A stretch of 64,000 nt of DNA from Comamonas sp. BIGb0152 (GCF_024809975.1 NZ_JANUDY010000002.1:248001-312000), one strand, 5' to 3'; counted from the first letter of the stretch, positions 43,354 through 53,816 are shown. Translations and numbers: made by a program. The notes: a model not told the origin generated them from the sequence alone.

Positions 43354-44277
43354 ATGAACGATTTTTTGCCTCAATTCGTACAGCAGTTGTTCAATGGTCT
43401 GTCATTGGGTGCGATCTACGCGCTCGTGGCCATTGGCTACACGATGGTGTACGGAATTATCGGAATGATTAATTTCGCCCATGGCGAGATTTACATGATT
43501 GCAGCCTATATCGGGCTGGTGACTTTGTCGGCCATAGGCACGCAAAGCGGGCTTCCGGTCTTTGTGGTGATCGGTGCCATGCTGCTGGTGGCCGTCGTAC
43601 TCACCGGTGTGTATGGCTATGTGGTGGAGCAGGTGGCCTACAAGCCTTTGCGCAGCAGCCCGCGTTTGGTGGCGCTGATTTCGGCCATCGGCATGTCCAT
43701 CTTCTTGCAGAACTGGGTGGCCTTGGGCCAAGGCGCACGCGATATGGCCGTGCCTTCGCTGTTGCCAGGTGCTTTTAACTTTCACATGGGTGATTTCGAG
43801 GTTTTTGTGCCTTACACCCGTATCTTGATCATCGTGGTCGCCGTGGTGCTGATGGCCGCGCTGACCTTCTACATCCGCCACTCGCGTATGGGCCGTGCCT
43901 CACGTGCCTGTTCGCAGGATATGCAGATGGCCAACCTCTTGGGCATCGACACCAACAAGGTGGTGTCCTTCACCTTTATTTTGGGCGCGGTGCTGGCGGC
44001 TGTAGGCGGGGTGCTGATTGCGCTGGCCATTGGCAAGCTCAACCCCTATATCGGTTTTGTTGCGGGTATCAAGGCCTTTACCGCAGCCGTGCTGGGCGGT
44101 ATCGGCAGCATTCCCGGCGCCATGCTGGGCGGTGTGCTGCTGGGCGTCGCCGAGACCATGGCGGCCGCCTACATCTCGTCCGAGTACAAGGACATCGTAG
44201 CGTTCGGCCTGCTGGTGCTGATCTTGCTGTTCCGCCCCACAGGTCTGCTGGGCAAGCCTGAAGTGGAGAAGGTCTGA
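43354..44277 (+). CDS. livH: Branched-chain amino-acid ABC permease LivH
   Basis: 307 residues, about eight membrane helices, matching LivH ([25 protein letters not shown]). Inner-membrane permease half with LivM. The stop overlaps livM by TGATG. Confidence 0.94.
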   Translation: MNDFLPQFVQQLFNGLSLGAIYALVAIGYTMVYGIIGMINFAHGEIYMIAAYIGLVTLSAIGTQSGLPVFVVIGAMLLVAVVLTGVYGYVVEQVAYKPLRSSPRLVALISAIGMSIFLQNWVALGQGARDMAVPSLLPGAFNFHMGDFEVFVPYTRILIIVVAVVLMAALTFYIRHSRMGRASRACSQDMQMANLLGIDTNKVVSFTFILGAVLAAVGGVLIALAIGKLNPYIGFVAGIKAFTAAVLGGIGSIPGAMLGGVLLGVAETMAAAYISSEYKDIVAFGLLVLILLFRPTGLLGKPEVEKV

Positions 44278-45503
44278 TGAAAGCAAATTTCAAAAACGCC
44301 TTCATCTCCGCCGTGCTCGCTGCCCTGGTGGTGGTCCCCATATTTGGACTGCACCTGGAGCGCAAGGCAGGACAAAACACGATTGAGCCGCACTGGAACC
44401 TGGTGATCTGGGGCTTTGTGATTGTGCTGCTGCTGCAGCTCGTCAAGCCCCTGCTGGGCAAGCACATGGCGCGTGTGCAGGCGCCGCGCCTGCCCGAGGT
44501 CAGTGCGCGCATGCGCATGACGTTGATGTGGCTGGTGATCGTGGCTGCCATCATCTGGCCGTTCTTCAGCGGCCGCAATGCGGTCGATATTGCCACCTTG
44601 GCGCTGATCTATGTGATGCTGGGCCTGGGGCTGAACATCGTCGTGGGTTTTGCCGGGCTACTGGACCTGGGCTTTGTCGGTTTTTATGCCGTAGGCGCCT
44701 ACACCTACGCCTTGTTGTTCCACTGGGCGGGCTGGTCGTTCTGGGAAGCCCTGCCACTGTCCGGCGCGGCCGCTGCATTGTTTGGCTTTCTGCTGGGTTT
44801 TCCGGTGCTGCGCCTGCGCGGCGACTACCTGGCGATCGTGACCCTGGGGTTTGGCGAAATCATCCGGCTGCTGCTGGTCAACCTGGTGGATTTCACCGGA
44901 GGTCCCGACGGTATCTCTGGCATTCCCAAGCCCAGCTTGTTCGGCTTTGAGCTGACGCGCAGCGCCTCGCAAGAGGGCGCGCAGACCCTGCAACAGTTCC
45001 TGGGGATGGAGTTCAACACCATGCACATGGTGGTTTTCCTCTACCTGCTGGCGCTGGGCCTGGCCTTGGTCACTTTGTGGATCAGCAACCGCCTCATTCG
45101 CATGCCCATTGGCCGTGCCTGGGAGGCCTTGCGCGAAGACGAGGTGGCCTGCAAGTCGCTGGGCATGAACCCCACCAAGATCAAGCTCTCAGCCTTCACC
45201 TTGGGCGCCATGTTTGCCGGCTTTGGCGGTGCGTTTTTTGCGGCTCGCCAAGGCATCGTCAGCCCGGAATCGTTCAGCTTTATCGAGTCGGCCTTGATCC
45301 TGGCGATTGTGGTGCTGGGCGGCATGGGCTCGCAAATCGGTGTGGTGGTGGCTGCCATCTTGATCACGGTGCTGCCGGAGCTGGCGCGCGAGTTCTCTGA
45401 ATACCGCATGCTGATTTTTGGCCTGGTGATGATCTTGATGATGGTGTGGCGTCCGCAGGGCTTGTTCCCGATGAAGCGCCACCACGAAGAATTGAAGCAG
45501 TGA
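44277..45503 (+). CDS. livM: Branched-chain amino-acid ABC permease LivM
   Basis: 408 residues with about ten membrane helices; LivM-type core ([29 protein letters not shown]). The N-terminal ~85-residue extension, including one extra helix pair, is typical of proteobacterial LivM. Partner of LivH. The start is coupled to livH. Confidence 0.94.
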   Translation: MKANFKNAFISAVLAALVVVPIFGLHLERKAGQNTIEPHWNLVIWGFVIVLLLQLVKPLLGKHMARVQAPRLPEVSARMRMTLMWLVIVAAIIWPFFSGRNAVDIATLALIYVMLGLGLNIVVGFAGLLDLGFVGFYAVGAYTYALLFHWAGWSFWEALPLSGAAAALFGFLLGFPVLRLRGDYLAIVTLGFGEIIRLLLVNLVDFTGGPDGISGIPKPSLFGFELTRSASQEGAQTLQQFLGMEFNTMHMVVFLYLLALGLALVTLWISNRLIRMPIGRAWEALREDEVACKSLGMNPTKIKLSAFTLGAMFAGFGGAFFAARQGIVSPESFSFIESALILAIVVLGGMGSQIGVVVAAILITVLPELAREFSEYRMLIFGLVMILMMVWRPQGLFPMKRHHEELKQ

Positions 45504-45540
45504 CCGTAAACACGGAAAACGCAAACAGGGAGAAGTGTTT

Positions 45541-46308
45541 ATGAGTCAAAGCATATTGAAGGTAGAAGGCCTGTGCATGCGCTTTGGTGGTTTGCTGGCC
45601 GTCGACCAAGTCGCGCTGGATGTCAAGCCCCAAGAGATATTTGCCATCATCGGCCCCAATGGCGCGGGCAAGACCACGGTGTTCAACTGCATCAGTGGCT
45701 TTTACAAGCCCAGCGCTGGCACGGTCGTTTTGGATGGCCAGTCCATTGCCGGCCTGGCCAGCCATGAGGTCGCCAACCATGGGGTGGTGCGTACCTTCCA
45801 GAACGTGCGCCTGTTCAAGGGCATGACGGTGCTGGAGAACCTGTTGGTGGCACAGCACCAGCACATCAAGCGCAACCTGCTGGCCGGTCTGTTCAAGACC
45901 AAGGCCTATCGCGAGGCAGAGGACCGGGCCAAGGAGCAAGCGGCCCATTGGCTGGATGTCATGGGGCTGCGCGCCTTCAGCAACCGCGAAGCGGGCAACC
46001 TGGCCTATGGCCACCAGCGCAGGCTGGAGATCGCGCGCTGCATGATCACCAAGCCCAAGTTGCTGATGCTCGATGAGCCCGCAGCCGGCCTCAATCCGCA
46101 GGAGAAAGTCGAGCTCCAGCACCTTATCGACCGCTTGCGCCGGGAGTACGGCGTGACCGTGCTGCTGATCGAGCACGACATGAGCCTGGTGATGGGGGTG
46201 TCCGAGCGCATCCTGGTGATGGAGTATGGCAAGCCGATTGCACTGGGTGTGCCGGAGGCCATCCGCAATGATGAACGCGTGATCAAGGCGTACCTGGGAG
46301 AGTCCTGA
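45541..46308 (+). CDS. livG: Branched-chain amino-acid ABC ATPase LivG
   Basis: 255 residues from the ATG at 45541 (GGGAG site). Walker A GPNGAGKTT at about 38-46, signature GNLAYGHQRR (LSGGQ-like), Walker B LLMLDEPAAGLNP. ATP hydrolysis drives uptake. Four-base overlap with livF. Confidence 0.94.
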   Translation: MSQSILKVEGLCMRFGGLLAVDQVALDVKPQEIFAIIGPNGAGKTTVFNCISGFYKPSAGTVVLDGQSIAGLASHEVANHGVVRTFQNVRLFKGMTVLENLLVAQHQHIKRNLLAGLFKTKAYREAEDRAKEQAAHWLDVMGLRAFSNREAGNLAYGHQRRLEIARCMITKPKLLMLDEPAAGLNPQEKVELQHLIDRLRREYGVTVLLIEHDMSLVMGVSERILVMEYGKPIALGVPEAIRNDERVIKAYLGES

Positions 46309-47018
46309 TGCAGCCGATGTTGGAAATCAAGAATGTCAGCACGCATTACGGTGCAATTTGTGCGGTCAACGATGTGAGCCTGCATGTCAACCAGGGCGAG
46401 ATCGTCTCGCTGATTGGCAGCAATGGCGCGGGCAAGACCACCTTGCTGATGAGCGTCTGCGGCAACCCCTGCGCCACCACGGGCTCGATCAAGTTCGAGG
46501 GTGAGGAGCTGGTGGGGCAGTCGTCGCACCTGATCATGCGCAAGGGCATTGCCATCTCGCCGGAAGGCCGCCGCGTCTTCAAAGACTTGACGGTGATGGA
46601 GAACCTGCAGATGGGCGCGTTCTTTTTGAGCAAGCCGGAGATTGCGCAGGGCATCGACTACGTCTACGGCCTCTTTCCCCGCCTCAAGGAGCGCGCCGAC
46701 CAGCGTGCCGGCACCATGTCCGGTGGCGAGCAGCAGATGCTGGCCATTGGCCGTGCACTGATGAGCAAGCCCCGCTTGCTGCTGCTCGATGAGCCGACCC
46801 TGGGCCTGGCGCCGCTGATCATTGCGCAGATCTTTGAGATCATCAAGGCCGTGTGTGCGCAAGGCGTGACCGTGTTCCTGGTCGAGCAGAATGCCAACCA
46901 GGCACTGCAGATTGCCGATCGCGGCTATGTGCTGGAGACCGGCAAGGTCACCCTGGAAGACACCGGCGCCAACCTGCTGCGCAACCAGGACATCCGCAAG
47001 GCCTATCTGGGCGGCTGA
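46308..47018 (+). CDS. livF: Branched-chain amino-acid ABC ATPase LivF
   Basis: 236 residues. Walker A GSNGAGKTT, signature MSGGEQQML, Walker B LLLLDEPTLGLAP. Second ATPase of the transporter; start coupled to livG (TGATG, GGAGAG site). Followed by a strong terminator. Confidence 0.94.
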   Translation: MQPMLEIKNVSTHYGAICAVNDVSLHVNQGEIVSLIGSNGAGKTTLLMSVCGNPCATTGSIKFEGEELVGQSSHLIMRKGIAISPEGRRVFKDLTVMENLQMGAFFLSKPEIAQGIDYVYGLFPRLKERADQRAGTMSGGEQQMLAIGRALMSKPRLLLLDEPTLGLAPLIIAQIFEIIKAVCAQGVTVFLVEQNANQALQIADRGYVLETGKVTLEDTGANLLRNQDIRKAYLGG

Positions 47019-47051
47019 TCAGCGCGGCTGCTGAACGTGGTACACAACGCA

Positions 47052-47080
47052 AAACCGCTCCTGGTCAGGAGCGGTTTTTT
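47052..47080 (+). terminator. Terminator of the liv operon
   Basis: AAACCGCTCCT/AGGAGCGGTTT (11 bp, GGTC loop) followed by a T run. The A run on the left means it can also stop the minus-strand gene at 47105. Confidence 0.9.
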
Positions 47081-47104
47081 CATGGCCTTTGCGCCTTATG
47101 GGGC

Positions 47105-47971
47105 TTATGCGGGCTGGTAGTAGGCCTGGATGAGGCGGCAGGCCTCATGCACATCATCGGTGATGTTAAACAGCTTGACGTTCTCGGGCGAGATGGTGCC
47201 GTACTCGATCATCACGTCGAAATTGAGCATGCGCGTCCAGTAGTCCACACCAAACAGCACAATCGGCACGCTCTTGGCCTTGTGGGTCTGCACCAGGGTG
47301 AGCACTTCGAACAGTTCGTCCATGGTGCCAAAGCCGCCGGGGAAGACCACCAAGGCCTTGGCGCGCATCATCAGGTGCATTTTGCGCAGCGCAAAGTAGT
47401 GGAACTTGAAGCACAGCTCGGGCGTGATGTAGCGGTTGCCCGATTGCTCGTGCGGCAAGGTGATGTTCATGCCGACATTGGGCGCGTGCTCTTCGGAAGC
47501 ACCGCGGTTGGCCGCCTCCATGATGCCGGGACCGCCGCCGGTGCAGATGTAGAGCCGGTCTTCGAGCTTCTGGGTTTCGCTGAATTTGGCCACCAGGCGT
47601 GCAAAGCGGCGTGCCGCATCGTAGTAGCGGCTGGTGGCCACGGCGCGTTGCGCCACGGCGATGGCTTGCGCATCGCCTTGGGCCTGGGCTGCTGACAGCA
47701 GTTGCGCTGCCTCATCCGGGGCCACAAAGCGTGCACTGCCAAACACCACCACGGTGTTGTTGATGCCTTGTGCGGTCAACTCCAGGTCGGGTTTGAGCAT
47801 CTCCAACTGAAAACGGATGGAGCGGGTTTCGCGGCGGCTCAGAAACTCCGGGTCGGCAAAGGCCAGGCGGTAAGAGTCGCGTTTGGCAGCTTGTTCTGCC
47901 GGCATTTCGGTGCCAAACAGGTTCCAGTCATGCGCCATGACTTGTTCGTCGAGTTGGGTGTTGGCGTCCAT
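47105..47971 (-). CDS. LOG-family (TIGR00730) nucleotide phosphoribohydrolase-like protein
   Basis: 288 residues. The Rossmann-like fold has CTGGGPGIMEAANRGA (about 140) and the catalytic PGGFGTMDELFE (about 209-220) of the LOG/YgdH group, which releases ribose 5-phosphate from nucleotide monophosphates. The N-terminal 90 residues are longer than in plant LOG proteins, as in YgdH-like bacterial forms. Older annotations call it lysine decarboxylase. Confidence 0.88.
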   Translation of the reverse strand: MDANTQLDEQVMAHDWNLFGTEMPAEQAAKRDSYRLAFADPEFLSRRETRSIRFQLEMLKPDLELTAQGINNTVVVFGSARFVAPDEAAQLLSAAQAQGDAQAIAVAQRAVATSRYYDAARRFARLVAKFSETQKLEDRLYICTGGGPGIMEAANRGASEEHAPNVGMNITLPHEQSGNRYITPELCFKFHYFALRKMHLMMRAKALVVFPGGFGTMDELFEVLTLVQTHKAKSVPIVLFGVDYWTRMLNFDVMIEYGTISPENVKLFNITDDVHEACRLIQAYYQPA

Positions 47972-48139
47972 GGTCTTCTCCAGCTTTCACTATGCAAGGT
48001 GCCAGGACGCCTCGGTAGAGGCAGCCCGGGATACACCAGCGTTCACAAAAAACACGGCCAGCGCAAGCCGAGCCTGCGCTGCTACTGAATATAGAGCGAA
48101 TTGGGCACGCGCCCGGCGCATTGCGTCAAAAAATACGTA

Positions 48140-48523
48140 TCAACGCGCTGCCCACAGGGCTTGGCCCGTTGCCAGGCCCAGGGCGGTCAGTGCCAGCGAG
48201 CCCAGCAGGTGCAGGCTGCATTGCAACAAGGCCAGGCCATAGCGCTGCGCCTGCAGCATCGATACCGTCTCGGCCGAGAAGCTGGAGAACGTGGTGAGCG
48301 CCCCCAGGAAGCCGGTGATCAGCACCAGGCGCCAGACCGGGTCAATGCCCGGTGAGTTTTGGAACAAGGCCACCAGCAAGCCAATGGCATAGCCCCCCAC
48401 CAAGTTGGCCGCCAAGGTGCCCCAAGGCAGCAAGGCATGGGGTTGGTTGAGCCAGCGACCCAGCTGCCAGCGCGCCAGGGCACCCAGGCAGGCTCCGATC
48501 GATATACCGATGACATTCCACAT
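48140..48523 (-). CDS. crcB: Fluoride ion channel CrcB/Fluc
   Basis: 127 residues from the ATG at 48523. Four membrane helices with family motifs GALARW (near 13), GTLAANLVGGYAIG (near 36) and GFLGALTTFSSFS (near 72), which forms the fluoride pore. Proteins dimerise in antiparallel orientation and export fluoride. I looked for a fluoride riboswitch upstream and did not find one. No good Shine-Dalgarno. Confidence 0.9.
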   Translation of the reverse strand: MWNVIGISIGACLGALARWQLGRWLNQPHALLPWGTLAANLVGGYAIGLLVALFQNSPGIDPVWRLVLITGFLGALTTFSSFSAETVSMLQAQRYGLALLQCSLHLLGSLALTALGLATGQALWAAR

Positions 48524-48592
48524 GGCGGGCAGCTTAGCAGGGCGGCGGCGTGTGCGTGAAAAATCCACGGCAACCCTTGACCGCAGCTCGGC

Positions 48593-50425
48593 TTAGCGCT
48601 TTTGCACAATGCCCTGCCAAGCGGCATACGCGGCCAGAACCGCAGCGCGTTGCACCGTATGCGCAAATACCAGCGCATCACCCACCACCGTTTGGTCCGG
48701 GAATTCGGTGATCAGGCTCACGGGCGTGGGTCCGGTGTTGTCTATCTGCATGCTGCAGGGCGTGCCGTGCCGCAGCTCAAAAGGCTGGCGGCCGGAATGG
48801 CTTTGGTACAGCGCCAGTTGCCGGCGGTTGTACGCCGGCAGGCCCTCCACCTGCAGCAAGGCCTGCGCGACTTGCTCAGCCAAGGCCTCGGCCTCAGCCG
48901 GCCAGCCTTCCTGGTAGCGCAGGATCAAGAAAAACCCCTTGGGAATGGTCCATAGATCAAAGCCCTGCGGCACATAGCCAGACAGTGGCCGGGTCCATTC
49001 ATGCGCCGGGTAGCCATGCAGGCTCAGGTGCAACTGGGCGCCGCTGGCGGCAGCGGCATCCTTGCGCAGCGCGCTCTCGTGCCACGGTGCATGGTCGCGG
49101 TAGGCCAGGTCATCGCCCAGCGCGGTGTAGCGCGCTGCATGGTGCATTTGCTCGGGGGCATAGCGGCAGTACCACTGGTGCAGGTCATAGCCGTCCGGGT
49201 TCTCGATGGGGATATAGGCAAAGTGGCTGTCTGCCTGTTGCGCCAGTGCCAGCGCGCCGCGCAAGGCGCCGGTCACGCCCGATATCTCATTGGCATGCTG
49301 GCCACCACTCAGCAGCACGGGGTGCTGGCTGCCCCTTTTATACGTTGCTGCAATCGGGCGGCCCTGTACGCTTTGCCCCTGGCATGCGCTGCCGTAGGCA
49401 TGAAACAGGGGCTGGACCAGCGCATCCATCTGGGTCAGACTGGGTGCCCGTTGCAGCTGTGCTGCTGCGGCATCGGCTTGGGCGATCGACCGCAGTGCGG
49501 ACGGGGAGGGTGCGGTGTTTTCTTCCTCCCCGGTCACTGGGGCGGGCAGGGAATCGGACAGGGACAGGGCGCGGATTTGCAACGCGATGCTGGTGAGCGC
49601 AAGCGGGTGGGATTGCGCAGCTACGCGGATATCCGGCACGATCTGGCCGGGTTGCAGGCGGCGGTCACCGGCAACGCGGCCGGACAGTTTTTGGAAGTGC
49701 TCCAGCAGCGAGAAGTACAGGTCCTCGTGCATGGCTTCCGGTGTGCTCATGGTCTCGCCCGTGCCGGCAATCTGCTGCTCAAAGCCGGGCAGCTGCATGG
49801 CGATGTGTAGGCGGCCAAAAAATGGTTCGGTCTGCGGCCAGCTATGGGCCGCAATGGCCTGCATGGCCTGGGCATAGGCCTCTTCATACTCGGTGTGCAA
49901 GGGGGCATCGTGCACGATGTGTCCCTGGGCATCGTGGGCTTGCTGCCAGCCGCAGGGGGTGATGCCCTTGCTGCCGTGTGCCGACTGGAAGGACCGGTTG
50001 GGTGCGAACACCTGCAGGCTTTGTGTGCGCCCATCCTGGTAGCGCAGCAGGAGCTCGTAGGTGTTGTTGCGCTGGCCCGCCTGCATCTGCAGCGCCACCG
50101 TGGGTGGCAGCATGGCGGCCAGCGGATAGGCCTCCAGCATGAAACGGTTGGGCGCGGCATCGTCATGCAGTGGGTAGTGCAGATGCAGGCTTTGCAGGCC
50201 TGCCATGTCCACGTCCTCCAGCAGGGCATGCACCAGCGGCTTGTAGGCGCTGCGGATGCGGGCGCTGATGCCCAGTTCCGCCAACTGCTGCTCGACCGCG
50301 CGCCGCGCCGCTAATCCTTCAAAACACCAGAGCTGCCAATGCAGCTCGGGTTGGCCTTGCGCGGTGCGGGCGCGCAGCCATTGGACCAGGCTGCGTTCGA
50401 TGGAGGTGGAGAGGATCGTGGTCAT
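48593..50425 (-). CDS. M14-family zinc carboxypeptidase-like protein
   Basis: 610 residues. A C-terminal half (about 330-600) carries the M14 zinc site: H377 and E380 in GGQHANE, and H470 in SLHGYPAH, plus the PIENPDGYD segment. The N-terminal 320 residues are a mixed, unassigned domain. No signal peptide, so probably cytoplasmic, acting on a peptide or amide substrate that is not apparent. Stand-alone. Confidence 0.8.
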   Translation of the reverse strand: MTTILSTSIERSLVQWLRARTAQGQPELHWQLWCFEGLAARRAVEQQLAELGISARIRSAYKPLVHALLEDVDMAGLQSLHLHYPLHDDAAPNRFMLEAYPLAAMLPPTVALQMQAGQRNNTYELLLRYQDGRTQSLQVFAPNRSFQSAHGSKGITPCGWQQAHDAQGHIVHDAPLHTEYEEAYAQAMQAIAAHSWPQTEPFFGRLHIAMQLPGFEQQIAGTGETMSTPEAMHEDLYFSLLEHFQKLSGRVAGDRRLQPGQIVPDIRVAAQSHPLALTSIALQIRALSLSDSLPAPVTGEEENTAPSPSALRSIAQADAAAAQLQRAPSLTQMDALVQPLFHAYGSACQGQSVQGRPIAATYKRGSQHPVLLSGGQHANEISGVTGALRGALALAQQADSHFAYIPIENPDGYDLHQWYCRYAPEQMHHAARYTALGDDLAYRDHAPWHESALRKDAAAASGAQLHLSLHGYPAHEWTRPLSGYVPQGFDLWTIPKGFFLILRYQEGWPAEAEALAEQVAQALLQVEGLPAYNRRQLALYQSHSGRQPFELRHGTPCSMQIDNTGPTPVSLITEFPDQTVVGDALVFAHTVQRAAVLAAYAAWQGIVQKR

Positions 50426-50484
50426 GCACGGAGCTTAGTGCAATTGCGCGGTTCTCGCTGTCACCGTGCTCCGTTTTGATGGCC

Positions 50485-50862
50485 TCAGGCGTCGTTGGAA
50501 TCGCTGTCTGTCGAGACGATACGGCTGACGCTGGGCGGCACGGCCTTGCCCATGCGTCGATCGCGGAACAGGGCAGCGCGCATGAGGAAGATGTTGGTGA
50601 TGGGCACGGCAATGGCAATGAACACCGCAATCAGCAAGGCATGCAGCGAGATGGATTCGCTTTGCAAGGTCACATAGATGATGCTGCCCCAGACAATGCA
50701 CCAGCAGCCGCCGGTGGCGATGATGGACGGAGAATGCACGCGTTCATAGTAGGTGGGCAGGCGAAACAGGCCCAGTGCCCCGATCAGGGCATTGAGCGCG
50801 CCCGCAAGCACCAGCACGGACACCAGAATCTGCACCCAGGTGGAGAGCGGTTGTTCGATCAT
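50485..50862 (-). CDS. mrpG: Mrp/Pha antiporter subunit G
   Basis: 125 residues, three membrane helices, FRLPTYYERVHSPS motif of MnhG/PhaG. Last gene of the Mrp operon; its ATG overlaps mrpF (ATGA). Small subunit of the multisubunit Na+(K+)/H+ antiporter. Confidence 0.9.
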   Translation of the reverse strand: MIEQPLSTWVQILVSVLVLAGALNALIGALGLFRLPTYYERVHSPSIIATGGCWCIVWGSIIYVTLQSESISLHALLIAVFIAIAVPITNIFLMRAALFRDRRMGKAVPPSVSRIVSTDSDSNDA

Positions 50863-51137
50863 TCGATCACCTCGCCGCGCAGCAGGAATTTGGCCATGGC
50901 CGTGGAGCTGACAAAGCCGAACAGGGAAATCAGCAGGGCCGCTTCAAAGTAGTTCACCGATGCGTAATGGATGCCCAGCACCAGCATGGTGAGCATGCCG
51001 ATCAGGTACATGCAGTCCAGCGCGAGCACGCGGTCCTGCGCCTGTGGGCCCTTGAGCAGGCGGACCATGGCAAACAGCATCGCCAGCAGCAATATGCAAA
51101 GGGCCACGGGCATGGTCCAGGCAAGGATGTGGTTCAT
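50859..51137 (-). CDS. mrpF: Mrp/Pha antiporter subunit F
   Basis: 92 residues, three membrane helices, DRVLALDCMYLIGM motif of MnhF/PhaF. Four-base overlaps with its neighbours. Confidence 0.9.
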   Translation of the reverse strand: MNHILAWTMPVALCILLLAMLFAMVRLLKGPQAQDRVLALDCMYLIGMLTMLVLGIHYASVNYFEAALLISLFGFVSSTAMAKFLLRGEVIE

Positions 51138-51625
51138 TCAAAAATCTCCATGAGGGGGCGCTCATAAAAGGCCTTGATGTGGTCGATGATGCCCTGGGGG
51201 TCATCGGCTTCAAGCACATGCAGCAGCAAGATGGAGCGGTCGCGTGATATCTCTGCCCAGGCCGTGCCGGGGGTGATACAGACAATCATGGCCAGCACCG
51301 CCAGCCCGTTGGGATCGCGCAGTTGCAGCGGTACATGGACAAAGGCCGCCGGGTTTTTGCGACTGCCCGGTGCCAGCAGCAGGCGCAGCACCGCCCAGTT
51401 GGACTGCATGGAATCGCGGGACACGCGCAGCCCCAGGCGCACAATCGTCCACGGCTTGCGGATATGGACCTCGCGCGGCCGCAGGCTTTGGGTCAGCACG
51501 GGAATCAATAGCCCAAACACGGCACCTAGAATCATCTGGCCGGCGCTGGTGGTGCGGTTCAGCACCAGCCACGCCACGAACAGGAAGACCGACAGCAAAG
51601 GGGCGGGGAAAAGACGCTTGATCAT
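51134..51625 (-). CDS. mrpE: Mrp/Pha antiporter subunit E
   Basis: 163 residues. Two N-terminal membrane helices, then the conserved cytoplasmic part LANMIVCITPGT-type (AMIVCITPGTAWAEIS) of MnhE/PhaE. Confidence 0.9.
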   Translation of the reverse strand: MIKRLFPAPLLSVFLFVAWLVLNRTTSAGQMILGAVFGLLIPVLTQSLRPREVHIRKPWTIVRLGLRVSRDSMQSNWAVLRLLLAPGSRKNPAAFVHVPLQLRDPNGLAVLAMIVCITPGTAWAEISRDRSILLLHVLEADDPQGIIDHIKAFYERPLMEIFE

Positions 51626-53454
51626 GGCTTTCCTTCGCTAGGATTGAGGACGGGCGCAGCGTCTTGCGTTGGCGCTGCAGGCACCTGCTCTGTGGTCGGA
51701 GACCAGGTACTCGAACTGTCGGCGCTGGTGGTGAGGCTCTCAGCCGGGGTTTCTTCCAAGGTAGGCACCGACTTGGCCGTGGGCGATGGCAGCGGCTGCT
51801 TGCCCAGCACCGAACGGATGTAGGTGTCAGGCGAGTGCAGGCTATCGGCGGCGCGCTGGGTAAAGCGCATGACGCTGGCGCCATGGGTCACCATCAGCAC
51901 GCAGCAGCCCAGCAGCACGGCCAGCGGCAAGCCTTCGATGACTTTGAGCTCAGGGGTGGTGCGGCTGACGCTGGACCAGAACTCGCGGATGCCGATGCGC
52001 ACCATGGCCGTCAAGGCCATCAAGCCAGTCCCAATTAGCACGGCCATGAACAGCCAGCCCAGCCAGCCGATCTGGGTGCCCGCCGAAGAACCCAGCCCCA
52101 GCGGATTGAGCAGGGCCGAGAGCATGGCAAATTTGCCGATGAACCCAGAGAGCGGAGGCAGGCCAGACACCACCAGGGTGCACAGCATGAACGACAGCCC
52201 GAGGAAGGCCATGGCCGCAGGAATGGCGCGGCCAATCAGCACCTCCTCGTCTTCGTCCAGGTTCAGGCCTTCGCGCGGTAGCAGCTCCGCCGTCAAAAAC
52301 GGCGCTTCCTCGTCATCAAAGCGCACACTGGCCCCATCGGTGGTGCGCCAGCGCTCGATCAGGTCGGTGATCAAGAACAGCGCTGCCACGGCCAGCGTAG
52401 AGCTGGGGAGGTAGTACAACAAGGCGCTGGTCATCAAATTCTGGCCAAAGCCGGCCGCGGCCAGCAAGGTACCTGCGGACAAGATGGCCGCGTAACCTGC
52501 GACATAGCCCAGGCGCTGCGTGCCCAGGATGGATATGGCCGCATACAGCATGGTGGCCAGCCCACCCAGAATCAGCCAGGCGCTGCCAAAGTGCGCAGAA
52601 GGCCCCGCCTCGCTGCTGAACATCAGGGTCCACAGCCGCACGATGGTGTAGATGCCGACCTTGGTCATCAGCGCAAAAATGGCGCCCACTGGGGCCGTGG
52701 CCGAGCCGTAGGCGGGCACCAGCCAGAAGTTCAGTGGCCAGACCGCCGCCTTGATCAAAAAGGCGGTGGCCAAAATGCCGGCGGCGGTGTGCAGCAAACC
52801 CCGGTCGGCACTGCTGACGCTGGGGATGATGCGCGCCAGATCGGCCATGTTCAAGGTGCCGGTGATCCCATACAGCATCGACACCCCGATCAGGAACAGC
52901 GAAGAGGCGGCCAGGTTGATCGCAATATAGTGCAGGCCATGTTGCACCCGTGATTTCCCCGAGCCGTGCAGCAGCAGCCCGTAAGAGGCGGCCAGCATGA
53001 TCTCGAAGAACACGAACAGGTTGAACAGGTCGCCGGTGAGGAAGGCGCCTGCCAGACCCATCATCTGGAACTGGAACAGCGGGTGAAAGTGCACACCTGC
53101 CCGGTGCCAGCGTGCACCTGAATAGACCACCGCGCACAGCGCCACGACGCTGGTGGTCAGCAGCATCAGGGCCGAGAGGCGGTCGAGCACCAGCACGATG
53201 CCGAATGGCGCCGCCCAGTTGCCCGACAGGTAGACACTCATCGAAGTGGCCACCCCGTCCTGGTTGCTCCATTTCACCAGGGCCATGGCAATCACCAGGC
53301 CAATCAGGCAGGAGCTGATGTTCATCAGCAGCTTGGTGCGTTGGTACTTTTCGCCCAGGGTCAGCATCAAGGCTGCCGTCAGCATGGGCAGCAAAATCGG
53401 GGCCAGCAGCAGGTGCGGCATAAGGCGCTCAGCCAGCGTCAACAGCGACATCAA
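51622..53454 (-). CDS. mrpD: Mrp/Pha antiporter subunit D
   Basis: 610 residues, about 14 membrane helices, complex-I NuoM/N-like (FFEIMLAASYGLLLHG; LIKAAVWPLNFWLVPAYGSA). The insertion at about 375-410 (acidic, EEAPFLTAELLPREG) is typical of PhaD, and an unusual Ser/Thr/Pro-rich tail of about 65 residues follows the last helix. Works with PhaAB in ion translocation. Confidence 0.92.
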   Translation of the reverse strand: MMSLLTLAERLMPHLLLAPILLPMLTAALMLTLGEKYQRTKLLMNISSCLIGLVIAMALVKWSNQDGVATSMSVYLSGNWAAPFGIVLVLDRLSALMLLTTSVVALCAVVYSGARWHRAGVHFHPLFQFQMMGLAGAFLTGDLFNLFVFFEIMLAASYGLLLHGSGKSRVQHGLHYIAINLAASSLFLIGVSMLYGITGTLNMADLARIIPSVSSADRGLLHTAAGILATAFLIKAAVWPLNFWLVPAYGSATAPVGAIFALMTKVGIYTIVRLWTLMFSSEAGPSAHFGSAWLILGGLATMLYAAISILGTQRLGYVAGYAAILSAGTLLAAAGFGQNLMTSALLYYLPSSTLAVAALFLITDLIERWRTTDGASVRFDDEEAPFLTAELLPREGLNLDEDEEVLIGRAIPAAMAFLGLSFMLCTLVVSGLPPLSGFIGKFAMLSALLNPLGLGSSAGTQIGWLGWLFMAVLIGTGLMALTAMVRIGIREFWSSVSRTTPELKVIEGLPLAVLLGCCVLMVTHGASVMRFTQRAADSLHSPDTYIRSVLGKQPLPSPTAKSVPTLEETPAESLTTSADSSSTWSPTTEQVPAAPTQDAAPVLNPSEGKP

Positions 53455-53816
53455 GGCGTCTCCTGCACATCGTTGGAGAGGGTGCCGTCCACGTGGTCAG
53501 TGCCCGTCATGCCGCGCGAGGCGAGCAGCACCACCAGAAATAGGGCAGTCATCGCGAAGCCGATCACAATGGCCGTCAACACCAGTGCTTGGGGCATGGG
53601 GTCGGCGTAGTGCAGCAGATCGGTAGGCACACCGGGCTGAAGAATCGGTTCCCGGTCAATGGCCAGGCCGACGCGGCCCATGCTGAAAATAAATAAATTG
53701 ACCGCATACGACAGCAAGAGCAGACCCATGATGATCTGAAACGTCCGTGGGCGCAGCAGCAGCCAGACGCCCGAGCCGGTCAATACGCCAATGGCAATGG
53801 CAAGTACGATTTCCAT
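53451..53816 (-). CDS. mrpC: Mrp/Pha antiporter subunit C
   Basis: 121 residues, three membrane helices, NuoK-like (ATG start, AAGGA site). LLLSYAVNLFIFSMG is the conserved PhaC segment. Confidence 0.9.
   Translation of the reverse strand: MEIVLAIAIGVLTGSGVWLLLRPRTFQIIMGLLLLSYAVNLFIFSMGRVGLAIDREPILQPGVPTDLLHYADPMPQALVLTAIVIGFAMTALFLVVLLASRGMTGTDHVDGTLSNDVQETP

Noticed and set aside
48524..48600. Fluoride riboswitch before crcB
   Set aside because: No conserved crcB-motif pairing or loop sequence was found; the upstream bases belong mostly to the neighbouring gene end.
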